Source of the DNA: Brevipalpus yothersi
Lineage: Eukaryota; Arthropoda; Arachnida; Trombidiformes; Tenuipalpidae
Assembly: GCA_003956705.1 (NCBI GenBank)
Contig: QZCP01000181.1
Coordinates: 1-64,000, forward strand
DNA: 64,000 nucleotides
Reading direction: 5' to 3'
In this document: positions 23,169 to 35,458 of the stretch, in pieces
Position numbering within the stretch: the first letter of the stretch is position 1
Layout of the letters: each line of letters starts with the position of its first letter
Notes under the pieces: model-generated
The model's database searches: none
Told to the model about the DNA's origin: nothing
The model's input: only the letters and a program-made list of their open reading frames with translations
Made by a program: the position numbers and the translations under genes

Positions 23169-26146
23169 ATGCTTCATGGTGAGTAATATCAAGTAATTTT
23201 CAATCAATTTCAAATAGATCACTTTTTGATGCTTTAAATCATATCATTTTTATCAGCGTTCTTTTTGATCATTCACTTGGTCATTGGAATAGCTCAATCT
23301 CAACAATATGATCAAAGTTTGTACGATGGTGATATCGGTGGAACTTTTTCGTCCACTGATCCATCACAATCAAATTTAATAGGAGATTTTGGGAACGAAT
23401 TAGCACCAGGAATTGAGTCAATCGATAGGCTGAATCCAAATTTTGATCCACTTCAAGGGAATGATTTGAATTCACTAAGATCTCGTCTCTTTGGACCATC
23501 CATGGAACGTAGGATCTTCAATCCATTCAATCGAATATTGTTCTCCTTTCTTGGGCCTCGATTGATGCGCTTTCAGCTCGATATGATGATGCAAACGCTA
23601 CTTTCTGAGGTTATTCGAAAAATGATCAGTCCATTTATTACAAATGCTGTTGGAAGATTAATGAATAATGATGCCTCCAATAATGGAGGTATAAAGGGAG
23701 GATTGAATTTAGGACTATCCACTGGGCAAGGTTCTAGCAGTAGTCAAGTCTCAATCGGAACCGGAAATGGTAATGGTGCTTCCCCAGCTCCTCAAATCTC
23801 TGTGATACCCAGCCAAATGTCCAATGGACAAATCCAATTGATAATCAAATCGGGTGATCCATCAAATGGTGGAATGACCAGTGTTGCTCTTGGTACACCT
23901 TCCAATTTTGTGAACTCTGGAACACCACTATCTGGGCAAAACTTGCCCATACAAATACCTCAGATATCGTAAGTATTCTACATATGATACGAATTTTACG
24001 ATATGAATTTTGCAGCGATCAATTACATACTTCCGCCTCTACTCTCACAGAGACAATCAATTGCAGCAACTGATGAATGCTCAATTGCAACAAATGTTGA
24101 TTAACAAGCTTCCGGCGCAACTTGTTCCCCAAGTTCAGCAGCAACTTCAATCTCAAATTCAGGTATGGGTCTGCGATAATGCAAAGAGTTCAGAATTTCT
24201 TTCAGATTTTTTCTAGCAGTTTTGAGAAAACCTAATCTTGATTGAAAATCCCAGTTTTCAGCCTATTAGTTAAGAGTTCAGGAGAAATAGTTCAGTATGT
24301 GGAATTGATCTATAGGGACTAATGCCGCTTTGCTGTACCCTACCTCCGACTCTACTTTCCATAGGTATTATTTTCAAATTATTTGTTTGTTTGGAGAAAA
24401 ATTCTCTCTCCAGGTATCAAGCAAGATATGGATGAATTTTTATGGGCTCTAATTTATAGTCATTTTAAGAATACAGACCCACCCAATGTTGAATGAGATT
24501 TATTAATATTCCGATTCATATTCTACTTTTAGGAGCGCATACCTTTACTACAGCAACAGCTCCGATTGCAACTACAGCATCAACTTGGTCAACAGTTGGC
24601 AAATCAAATCATTCCCCAAAGCACCATGAATGGTGGTGTTTTGTCAACATCTAATGATGGCTTGAATCAAGTTGGTCAGCAAATAGCTAACATGCCTCCT
24701 GTTCAAGCTAACCCGGTGGACCAATCTATGCTCAAATTACAAGTTAACCCTATGAATTCTATTCCTACAATTCATCAACCTAATTCACAAGCATCTTTTG
24801 GCAACATCGCACCAGGATATTCTATTGACTCTCCTCAATCAATGAATCGTCTACCTGACAATGGTCCTGTATTACAGATGATGGTTAATTCTGCCCAATA
24901 TACTGTTCCACCATCCAGTACACTAGGAAATCATGGAGGTGCCAATCCAAGCTCAAATCAAGATATTAACCATAAATACTCTGATATGTCAGCTCCTTTA
25001 TCGGTTAATCACAATTTTCGAATCAATACCTCTGCTCACAATCAAGTTCGACTGGAGGATAGCCGAAGTTTGTCCAATTCGAAAGTTAGTTTTGGACATC
25101 CTGGTTTAGCTTCGAAAGCGAACGAAGAATATCCAGAAGAGAAAGTGCAAATTTCGAATGTTCCAAGTTCTAACTCTGAAAGTGATCATCGAGGATCTTC
25201 ATCGGTCTCCATTACTCCAGTGTTCCAAAAATCTGAAATGAATTATGATCTATCTACACAAGACTCAATCGATGAAGGTGCCGATAATAGTTCCCAAACT
25301 TCGATGGCCAATTATGAACATATAAAAGAAACCATTCAGCAACTTACAGGTGAGGCTCAGCCTCAGTTGAGCAGTGAACAGAATAGTGGCGATATCAATA
25401 ATGGTACATCAATGGAAGTTGTTCAATCTGGAGTAGAGAATCAAGATTTGAACATTGATAATCATTATGCTAAAAACGAATCTAATCCAGAAGATTCTGG
25501 AAAAGGTTCGGTAGAATCAAGCAATGAGAATCAAGATTTTCGTTCAGAAAACTCTAATTTACATCCTATTTTGGTCTATGCTGACTTTCCACATCAACAA
25601 CCATCATCACCGATTGATCAATCCATGTCTTTCAGCCAAGTTCCCGACGCTAAATCTCAGCTGACTCATGATCAGTATTCCACTTCTTCACAAATGCTCA
25701 GCAGTTCTGATAACAGTAATTCTTTTCGTACTCCTTCCTCATTTTATGATGCTGGTGATAATCGTCACTTAAGCTCATACCATCATGATCGAAATATACG
25801 TATACCATCAGTTTCACCTACTTTATCATCTCCATTGAGCTATTCTCATAGTTCACCTTCACAATCTGATCAAGAAGGGAAAGAAAATTTGGAGAGGCAA
25901 AAAATTACGGAAGATAACGTTTATCCCAACTCAGATCCTCAATCAGTATCAGGCTGGGCTGATTCTCATCAGCAAGGATCTGCTGATCCTCAAAATTCTC
26001 CTCAATCACAAGATTATTCTGATGATAAAGAGGAAAGTATTAAGACAATAAATTATACACCAAAATTGACTCTAGAACAGGAGAGGGAACGAAAAGAACG
26101 ATGGCAAACAATGTTGAAAAATTTGAATCGCTATTATGGCTATTGA
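23169..26146 (+). CDS. Large secreted Q/S/N-rich protein of unknown function (4 exons)
   Basis: Exons 23169-23178, 23257-23968, 24051-24162 and 24533-26146 join to 815 residues. The first exon is only 10 bp (MLH + G). With exon 2 it makes a signal peptide MLHAFFLIIHLVIGIAQSQQ. A more ordered segment FGPSMERRIFNPFNRIL...LMRFQLDMMMQTLLSEVI (about 70-120) is followed by Gly/Asn/Ser-rich text. Exon 3 and the start of exon 4 are Gln-rich amphipathic sequence (NQLQQLMNAQLQQ, LLQQQLRLQLQHQL). A long Ser-rich region then ends in an acidic/basic tail with TPKLTLEQERERKERW and YYGY at the C terminus. The exon 3 acceptor at 24050 was chosen over one at 24015 because only it keeps the frame open. No known domain recognised; probably extracellular. 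Confidence 0.8.
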
Positions 26147-27324
26147 TGGTCCTAATTAAGATTAAATCAAAATGATTTGATTCAAATTCTCTTGAATTCT
26201 TACAAAGTAATGTAATAAAAGATAATGATCATAATGGATTAGTGACGAAAATTTTGCGTGCCTCAAGGATATCGATCAGATGAAAAAAGTGTTAAATGAA
26301 AATTTCTCTCTCTCTCACAATTGTTAAATAATTTTTCCATGAATATGTTCCCATCATCAAGTGACTCATGATAATTCATTCGAATAACAAAATCAATCGT
26401 TTGTCTCTTAAATGATGAGTATTGGCCCATTAAAGTTGAATTATAATCGAAAATACCTTCAACAGTCTCTCCTAAGCCCTTTTATTTCATTTGGCATCAG
26501 CAATGCTTGTGTCCATGACCTAAAGGTTTTCATTTCCAATTGAGACTAATATCGTAGTTGAATGGCTGAAAAAGGGGAACTTTGTCCAGGAAATTTTTCA
26601 TCTTATTCTTATAACTTCATGACTTCATGATAGACCATTTTTTTGGGAAAAAATATGCACTTCGTTCCGGTGATTGGATGAAGGATATTCTCTTAAGTCT
26701 TTCAACTGTCCTCAGAAGTCAATCTCACTACTTGCCAGTCAGAAAGCTGATCAAGTATTTAATTTGTGTTTATGGTGGGAAAAAAGAATTTTTTTTCCTC
26801 ATTTTTGACAGGGAAGAGTTGAAAAATATCAGCCAATAATTCAAGGTGATTTCAGTACAATTGAACGAGATTCATGTATGCTTGTAGCTGGGACAGGAAA
26901 CCAACTTTTTTCGAAGGATAAATAGAATTATACTGCTAAGATCCTCGATAATTAATTGCCCATACATTTGAGAAAATTCAAATGGAACACTAAGATTACA
27001 AGGTATAGTCAAGTTCTCAAATAAATGTGAATTTGAATCAATTTTCGAAGAATTTTGCAGAATAAAGTTAATCTCTTGACAGAAATAGAAAGTGTTCCCA
27101 TCATATCTGAATCATACAAATATTTGTTGGCAAAATTTTCGAGTTTGTTTGACAAATATTTCCATCATGTGAGAGTGATCTCAGATCTATCACCAAATAT
27201 CTTACCCAATACGATTGCAGGTCGCTTTGCTTTCATGATTGTTCTATCCTGTTGGAAAGCTTCTTATTTGATGGAACAAAAGTTCAGTAACCCATCACTG
27301 ATGTTCAATTTCAATTTCTTCTAT

Positions 27325-27374
<50 letters not shown>

Positions 27375-28501
27375 ACAAACACAAACTTATTTAATCAACA
27401 GGTTGTGTTATGTTTGACTGGTTAGAGTAAGATTCATCACCGTTATCATTATTATGTTGCCACAATTTTGAGAAAAATATTGCTTTCTCTATCCAAGAAA
27501 AAAATATTCAGCCAGTCAGCTGTGAGCAGGTAAGTGAGTCAATATAATTTGAGAGCCATTATCGGGCTGAGTTGGAAAAGTTTGTCAGAATAGAAATAAG
27601 TGAATTAATATGTGTGTGTGTGCAAGAGAGAGATCGAAAGTGATGGAATAATTTTTTCGTTGATTTGTCGAATAATATTGTTGGAGTCAAATTAGTCTCA
27701 ACTCAGAAAAGACATTCTCAATGATAAGAGGAGAGGCAAATCATATTAGAGAGAGAGAGAGAGAATAGAGAGAAAGGGAGAGAGAGAGAGAGAGTCAAAA
27801 TGAGTGAGAGAGAAATACTTTTGCTCACTTCAAACGAAAATTCGTTAGCTGTTGTCACATTTTAACGAAAAAATATTAGACTACAATACAATCGATTATT
27901 ATCAGAAAACATGAGCGTGTACGTTAGTAAGGGAGTGAGTGTGTGAGAGAGAGAATATATATATATTCAAATTAGTGACAATCGACGATATTCCTTATTC
28001 GACTAAATCCACACATTCAATTTTGTGTGTAAGCGTGTGTATGTTGGTGTGGGGTGTGCATATCATGAAATATCATGGAATATGATGTCGGGGGAGGAGG
28101 AAGAGGTGAAGAATGAGGAAGGTGAAGAGTGAAAATTGAAAGTGAGAGAAAATAGCGAGTAAAATAATAGTTTTTTTTCGTCCATCGTTTTTCTAATTCG
28201 AAAAAGAAAACGAATCTTTTTCTGAAAACTTTTCCACTTTTGTGATATCCGAAAAAAATTTTTCAACTTACTCGAATCATTTCAAAATTTTCGGTGTATC
28301 TGTATTGCTCATAATCATCACCATGAGTGTCCTGTGAATGTCCATCGATTCTGTGTGTCCATCACCACCATTATGACCAAGATTGATTTGAATTTGTATG
28401 TTAATTCATGACAATTGTTTCAAATTAATTCAGCATGATGATGAAATGATTTCACTCAAATAGCCATCCGGTATATATCCGGTGCTTTGGAAAAGTTCAT
28501 C
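26147..28501. other. Intergenic region secreted Q/S-rich gene - ABC transporter
   Basis: AATAAA-like signal near 26214 for the upstream gene. A 120-residue + frame at 27055-27417 is open from behind an AG, but it ends in CT-repeat translation and has no recognised similarity. GA/CT tracts lie at 27329-27374 and 27751-27794. The rest is unremarkable. Confidence 0.45.
27329..27374. repeat. (CT)n followed by (CTTT)n microsatellite
   Basis: About 26 bp of CT units passing directly into CTTT units. Confidence 0.9.
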
Positions 28502-31178
28502 ATGGTTGTGATGTGTGGTCAAAGTAATGCTGGTATTATTGATGGTGTCAAATTGGATAGAATAGTGATGCTACCCAGTTGTGAATCGGATGAAAGGGAT
28601 TGTGTTTCATTGCCCAATATTAATGTGCTCGAAGAAATTAAAACCTTCAATCAACCCATACTATCGGCACTTGATCCACGTCGAAGGGCTCTTATGGACA
28701 TTAAGCCATTGAAAGCTGTACAAGCTCGAAGTGTTACGTATACAATAGGAAAAAAGGATCGTATTGTGAATATTCTCAATCGAACTAATATGACCGTACC
28801 TTTAGGTATGATCTACAGTCTTTTAGGACCCAGTGGATGTGGTAAAACAACCCTACTTCGATGTGTCATCGGTTGTCTCAAACCCCACAAAGGCTTAATT
28901 CGAGTGTTCGGATTCAAGCCCGGTGGAAGGAATAGCCATATTCCAGGTAATTATTTCAATATAGCGCTTCACATATTTTGAGGTGATAGAATTCACCAGA
29001 TAAATTACAATAATCAGATAGTTCTCCACATTCATCTATCTTCAGGGGATATAGTGATAATTTTTTGATGAATTGCTTTCCTCAGGTCCTGATGTGGGCT
29101 ATATGCCACAAGAATTTGCTCTCTACGATGATCTCACCATTGAGGAAACTTTGAATTATTTTGGTCGAATATACTATATGAAAGATGATCTACTCCAGCA
29201 GAGAATTGATCATCTGATTGAGATAATGGAACTTCCAGATAGGAGGCACATAATCAAAAAGTGCAGTGGTGGTCAAAAGCGTCGAGTATCATTTGCCTGT
29301 TCATTGATACACAAGCCGAAATTACTTTTACTCGATGAGCCAACAGTGGGTGTTGATCCCATACTGAGGACACGTATTTGGGACATTCTGATACACTTCA
29401 CGGAACAGGAACGTATGACAGTGATTATCACCACACATTACATAGAGGAAACACGTCGATCACATATGATCGGCTTTATGCGTCGAGGCCATATACTGGC
29501 CGAAGATAGTCCGACAACATTGATTCGACGATATCATGTGAATAATTTGGAAGATGTTTTCTATAAACTGTGTGCTGCCCAAAAGCGACAATCAAAATTG
29601 TGGAAACGTACATCGTCCCGTAAACAGAATGGCTTATTCCGCTATTTTGATATGGCGGCCGATATTGATGATAATAATCACCACCATTTTGATCTAGAAT
29701 CAAATGGAACAGAATATGGTGGTAATAATAATAATAATACTACTGGTGCCAATGGTAATTGTAAAAGTGCCTTATCAACTCACCCCAATAGTCATTGGTA
29801 TACAAAATTGAATGCAGTGACTAGAAAAATATTAATCCAATCAATTCGTCAGCCATCGGCAATTTTTGCACAATTCATACTACCATTCATCAGTTTACTG
29901 CTATTTTGTGTGTGTATCGGTGGTACACCGAAAAATGTGGAAATTGGTGTGGTTAATTTGGAGAATCCAGTTTATTTAAGTGAAAAATTTTTAACACAAA
30001 TTGACACATCAATACTGAGGATACACAATGAAAGTGATCTGGAAGTGGCTCTCAATCATGTTAAACATCAAAGATTGATGGGTGTCTTGTATTTTGAGCC
30101 AAATTTTTCGGATAGTCTACTACAGAGGACAGACATTGATCATCTGATCGATAGTGATATAGTTGAATCGAGTACAATCAAAATGTATGCCGATTTGAGT
30201 AACAAAGTGCTACTGGTTACCATTATGAGATCTCTTGATATTGCGGTTCAAAAATTTTTACAAAATGTTTCCGAAGATTTGGGTTTTGCAGCAGCTTTTT
30301 TTAAGCCACCAATACGAGTGGAGGAAGTGATTTTTGGTGAATTTCCGGATGGCGATTATTTTGCCATCAGACAGTATGGTGTGCCAGGAATTTTAATTGT
30401 TTTGACGTATAGTTGTGCTTTCGGATTGACACTCATGGTTTTAACTGGTAAGAAATTGATGGCAGAAATTTTTTTTTCGAAACTATTTTCTTCTATAACT
30501 AAACAGAATTCTTGAAGATTTTGAACTTTAATTCTTAATTCTGAATTCTTTCTCTATCCAGTTGAAAGAGCTCGTCAAATGTTTGAACGAAATTTTGTTG
30601 CTGGTGTTACAACAACCCACATAATACTTGGCCATCTAATAGCAAGAGTGGTGTTTATGTCATTCAATGTGATAATATTATTTTTTGTGGCACTATTTCT
30701 CTTTGATGTACCATGCAAAGGTTCACCATATGAAGCTCTCGGAATTTTGCTTAGTCAATGTGTTGCTGGTCAGTATTTGTGTGTTATTCTTGCTCATGAT
30801 GAGATGATTTTTTCTGGTTTTCGGTTTTATCTGAATTTTATTCTCTTCCATGTAGGCTTAACTCATGGTATGATGGTGTCCTCGATGTGTCCAGAGTTTT
30901 ACATGCAAGCTGTGATCAGTAATGGAATGCTCCTGACCATGTTCATACTGTCTGGTGCTCTATGGCCACTGGAATCTTTACCCGTTTGGTTGAAACATAT
31001 GGGTAAATTTTTACCAACAACCATACCTACGGAAAGTTTACGAAGCGTTTTGACACGAGGCTTAGATTACACTCATCCTCTGGTATATGCTGGCTTCATA
31101 GTGTCCACTGTGTGGTCAATAGTTTTCTTCTTTTTTGCTGTGATTCTTTTTAATAAAACTCAAAAAGCCAAAGATTAA
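28502..31178 (+). CDS. ABCH-like ABC half transporter (4 exons)
   Basis: Exons 28502-28946, 29086-30447, 30562-30768 and 30856-31178 join to 778 residues. The nucleotide-binding domain is N-terminal: Walker A GPSGCGKTT (about 109-117), signature CSGGQKRR (about 208; Cys in place of the usual Leu), Walker B LLLLDEPT with D232 and E233, then ITTHYIEETRRS. A membrane domain follows, with IFAQFILPFISLLLFCVC, an extracellular loop, YSCAFGLTLMVL, and C-terminal spans ending FFFFAVILFNKTQKAKD. NBD-first order and these motifs fit the arthropod ABCH (ABCG23-like) subfamily, expanded in mites. Such proteins work as dimers; lipid or xenobiotic export is suggested for the group, but the substrate here is unknown. 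The last intron is inferred: it is 87 bp, in frame and without a stop. Confidence 0.9.
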
Positions 31179-31602
31179 TTATAATATCATGATAAATTAA
31201 AAAATTCATTATCATCTAATATAATTTGAGCTTTTTCTTTTCCCTCTTTGAATCTTGATGCATGTAAATTGAATATTTTCAGCCAATGAATCAAAAGTTA
31301 TATAAGATTAGGAAATGAAGAGGTTACTTTAATTGATGAGATCTGATCTGAGTGAAAGTCGAGAGTGGATAACTTTATTTCATCACAATCAAATTTGAAT
31401 TAGATGTTACTAGAAGTATTGGAAATTTGGACAGAGTTTCACCTAAATATGATCATAATCAATTACCAATCCCTCTATTCATGTCAGAGTTTCAGTAAAT
31501 CATTGAGTCAGAAACTTAAGCTAATATGAAATTATGCATAAAAGTCAGAGACAACATTTCTTTATGACATTTAACTGAGGTCTTGAAAATTGCTAAATCT
31601 CA
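31179..31602. other. Convergent intergenic region ABC transporter - P450-2
   Basis: No gene or repeat recognised. Both neighbours end here. Confidence 0.5.
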
Positions 31603-33309
31603 CTATCTTCGAAGTTCAATGCCTACTTCGAGACCTTCATGCTTCAGGCCAAAGAGGCCTGGAACATATTCGAGTACATCAGGAGTTTTATCACACTTGA
31701 TCAGAACAAACTTTTTGAGAACCGAAGCAATGGCATATTTCGCATGCATCAATGCAAATCGCATTCCAACACAGTTTCTTGGTCCAGCTCCAAAAGGAAG
31801 CCATGTGAATGGTGTCAATTGTTTACAATTTTCTGGTAAGAAACGGTCAGGCAAAAATTTCTCTGGATCAGGATAGAATTTTGGATCATGATGTATGGCG
31901 TAAATTGGTACCATTATGCCTGTCCCAGCATCGATTGTGAGGGTATCGGTGATCTTGTAGCGATTAAGAGCTCTTCGAGATAACATTAACGCTGAGGGAT
32001 CTAGTCTCAGACATTCTTTCACCACAGCATCTAGGTAAGGTAGATTGATGAGAACGTTATAATCATCGATATCATTCTCAGAAATCTCCTCATACAATCG
32101 ATCTTGAATATCAGGATTCATGGCCAATCGATATGATAGCCATGCGAGAAGATTACTTGTAACTTCAGTTCCAGCCAGTAAGAAGATGACACTGGAAGCA
32201 ACAATTTCGAGTCGAGACAATTTTTTGGGGCAATCCGTAGATGAAAGTTGTTCATTAACTTCCTTTTCCAAAGACTCCATTTCCATTTCGTTTTCGAGCA
32301 TGTAGTGGAGAAAATCTTGATCATCATTGTGAGCAACTTGCTTGCGATTCTTAATTATCTGATCAACCAGAGCTTCAAAGTAATTTAGGTGGGTTGGTCT
32401 CAAAAAAGTTACCTTAAAAAGTTGGGCAAGACATTTGGGTAACGTCACAACCAATAATGTTCGTAAGAAAGGTTGTGAGAAAGCTTCTTGAAAAATTTTC
32501 AACAGTTCCGATCTACTTTCACCAGAGGCGGCAATATCAGTGGCAAAGAAGCTCCTTGCGATGACAATTAGGCTTCCTTCAGTCCACATGGTTTTTGGAT
32601 CAAAACTTTTCGAGTGTCGAGAGATTTCATTAAACTGTTGATTGATATTTTCAACTGACATCTTTATCAAATTGAACATTATCTTGAGTTTACCAGAGGT
32701 GAAAGATCGTGTCATGGCACCCCGAACTCGCTTCCAATCATCACCGTCAAGTATGGTGACAAATTTTTGCTCAATTGGACTGCTGGTAGTTTTGATATTG
32801 ATACCTTCTGGAAAATCTTGGAAATCTTTCACAAAAATTCTCTTAATTAATTCTGGATCTGCAACGAAAAGTATCGGCTCAAATCCTTGGTAGCCGCTTT
32901 GAGGAAAGAAAATCATAAGTTCAGCATGAAGTTATGTCGATTGAATGAATAGAATTGATGAATGAATGGAGTGATAAAAAAAAATTAATCAACAATCTTA
33001 CCCCCAAATCGGCCCATATTCGGCATAAGCTTTCATCTGGAGGGAACATATTGGCTTTGTCATTTGACTATAAGTATCATCAAATGGGAATAGTGAAGTT
33101 GGTCCATGGAAACCTCTCAATTTCCAATAGAATGTTCTTCTGATAAGCAGTCTTTTGGAAGGAATAAGAATATTGGAACAATTCAATGATAATGTTAATG
33201 AACGAACATCATAACATTCTTACATCATAACTAAAGTGATGATAATGCAGGCCAACTGAGTGAGTGAGAAGTAAAGTGGAAAAAAATCAAGAACTTGAGA
33301 GAAGACCAT
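31603..33309 (-). CDS. Cytochrome P450 (CYP3-clan type), copy 2 (3 exons)
   Basis: Exons 33224-33309, 33002-33151 and 31603-32896 join to 509 residues. The first two exons are exactly as long as in copy 1 (86 and 150 bp) and both introns fall at the same codon phases. The N-terminal anchor is MVFSQVLDFFPLYFSLTQL. Motifs: WKRVRGAMTRSFTSGKLK, I-helix AGTEVTS, KECLR, PDRFLPEN, and FGAGPRNCVGMRFA with heme Cys about 454. By eye roughly three quarters of residues match copy 1. Expected to be a microsomal monooxygenase with unknown substrate. It lies about 17 kb from copy 1 in the same orientation, separated by unrelated genes. A decayed relative lies just upstream at 34132-34625. Confidence 0.93.
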
Positions 33310-33781
33310 GTTGATGTTGCTTGGAATTTAACAGAAGACAATATTTTGAATTATCAAAAAACTTTCGAGAACCCAAAGTTCGACGTTTGACGAGTTGCAC
33401 TGTGAGAGTGAGTATATTACCGCAATAAAACTAGGTGAAGAATTTTTCTGATTTAAAAGGAAAACAAAATACTTCATGAACAAGTACGCAGGCTCTATGG
33501 ATGGTTATTGCAAAGCAGGTATGTCAATAATTTTCGGTATCTACAGTAAGTGCACTATGTTGCCATAAAAGTCATGAGCTGAATTAATTGGGAAAATCAC
33601 CTTGGCAGAGCATCTGATTTCTAATGAATAGTATGGAGAGAGAAAAATCCTCCCTATACTTAACACAATTGCTTTATTTGGATGGAAAAGAATATCCAAT
33701 CTCCGCCCTAATCCAAATATTATCTATCTCCAATTCAAAAGATGAATTTTATCACAAAAGTCATCTTCTCTGGCTAACTGG
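33310..33781. other. 5' flank of P450 copy 2
   Basis: No gene. The part around 33550-33730 shares phrases with 15030-15250 upstream of copy 1 (GTTRCCAYAAAAGTC, GCATCTGAT, GAATAGTATG), so the duplication carried promoter-side sequence with it. Confidence 0.55.
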
Positions 33782-33783
33782 TA

Positions 33784-34072
33784 CAGGATGGGCTTAAAGT
33801 TTCGTTGCATGATAATTCTCGAATAAAAGTCAATAATTTTTGGCCACGAGATAGAAGAGAATGATAATTTTTGACCACCATATCTCATAAAAAAAGTCCG
33901 ATTGAACCCTCCTATCAATACTTGAACTAGATTTCTGGTCATGATAGATGAAAATTCTGAAATAATCGGACTTTTTTTGTGAGATATGGTGGTAAAAAAT
34001 TATCATTCTTTTCTATCTCGTGGCCAAAAATTATCGAGAATTATCATGCAACGAAACTTTAAGCCCACTCTG
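33784..34072. mobile_element. Foldback (MITE-like) element flanked by TA
   Basis: Two inverted arms, about 33784-33903 and 33964-34072, are complementary along almost their whole length. They begin CAG(A)G-TGGGCTTAAAGTTTCG at the outer ends and meet around a 60-nt loop. The left arm has one insertion of about 11 nt near 33829. Both outer ends are bordered by TA (33782-33783 and 34073-34074), the target-site signature of Tc1/mariner-type elements. No transposase frame is inside. It is read as a non-autonomous element or a long hairpin locus. Confidence 0.75.
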
Positions 34073-34131
34073 TAATCATTAGCAGTTTATGCTAACAAAA
34101 ATGAGTTACTATGAGAGAAAATTTTGTGAGG

Positions 34132-34625
34132 TCACTCTTCTCGGAATCTGTTTTGGGAGCTTGGTGTTCCAGGCAGATGCCAGATAAAAGAAGAGTAATT
34201 AGAGTACATCAGCAAATCCATCACTACTTGATATCTAACTTGACCAGGACAAATTTTAGAAGAAGCGAGGGAACATTTTGTACCCATCCATGTAAATCGC
34301 ATTTTAACAGAATTTCTTGGTCCCTCTCCCATTTTAGGGTAGAATTTCGGATTATTGTCTTGCATAAATTGGTTTCATAATACCTATTCCCACATTGATC
34401 GTCTGTATATCGGTGAACGATTAACAGAGGGTCAGTGATCTGATAGCTACTCTAGGCCTTTCGAGCTATCATTGATGTCAAAGGATCCAGTCTCCAACAT
34501 TCTCTCGCCGCAGTATGCAGACAGGGGAATAAAGATAAATTGAATTGGATCTACAATTGAAATGAAAAATATTTCAATGTTTCAAGGGATCACTTGGCAC
34601 AATCGATCTTGAAAATTATTCATTA
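34132..34625 (-). pseudogene. Decayed cytochrome P450 fragment (third copy)
   Basis: On the minus strand, NNPKFYP is followed directly by GEGPRNSVKMRF. In the intact paralogues HHDPKFYP is followed by about 30 residues and then GAGPRNCVGMRF. The heme-ligand Cys is therefore Ser, and the segment between is deleted. On the higher-coordinate side, unframed DNA still resembles the ExxR and preceding regions of the paralogues (34430-34530 and an ACAATCGATCTTGAA stretch near 34600). Several stops and frame changes break the reading. It is a relic of the same P450 lineage as the two intact copies. Traces may continue to about 34880 (GGCTACCAAG). Confidence 0.8.
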
Positions 34626-35458
34626 TTCATTATTCATTCGTGATTTTCAACGTTTCTTGTTACTTTCTTTCTCTCTCCCTCAAAAATGAATCTGATGCAA
34701 TGAAAGGTGACGACCATTCATGTGATCTGATAGGATGATGCATACTACGCCATTAAATCTTTCCAATGATTACGATTACAAGCTGTCTGATATTTTATGA
34801 TGAAGAAATGGTTTAAGTTAGATTCAGCCACGTACTTGACTCCATCGACCATAATGCTAGCCTTTTACTCTCTTGGTAGCCCCCTGTATGAAGATCATGT
34901 GTGAAGTGGGTGGTTGAGTTAGTTAAGAAATAAGAAGTATGAATTATAACCAATGGTGAAAGAGTTTTATGTCTCAAGAACTCTTCAAATGAATTGTTCA
35001 CTGTGCATAAGTCATAAATGTATGAAAACTGGAAGTTTTAAGTTTCAAAAATTGTCTCGATCAAAACTTTCGATCAATCCTTTGAAGTAATCTTCACTAA
35101 TGATCTCAATATTGAAACTCCATCTACCAATTTCAATAGAAATTATGTCGATATCAATTAAATTGATTGAATTGATCAATCAAATAATTATTCTATCAAA
35201 CTATTCACCAGTATTACCAATCATTCGCTCAAATTGATTCCCATGAAAAAATTGTTTGCTTCGACATTCATTTTCGGTCATAAGAACCCAGTGTATTTTT
35301 TCGAATATAAACGGAAATTCAAGTCAAAAATTCTTCTTGATAGCTCAACTATCTCGAACTATGTTTGTTACACAACAAAAGTTCAAGAGTAATAACTGTT
35401 GATCTTTGAACAAAAATTTGATAAGATAAGAGGGAGAAAAAAAGTCTCATATCACTGC
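34626..35458. other. Intergenic region P450 relic - SDR
   Basis: Possible faint P450 exon traces up to 34880; otherwise nothing recognised. Confidence 0.4.

Noticed and set aside
24016..24050. Earlier acceptor (TTGCAG at 24010-24015) for exon 3 of the Q/S-rich gene
   Set aside because: It puts the exon out of frame and hits TGA; the acceptor at 24050 keeps the frame and has a better pyrimidine tract.
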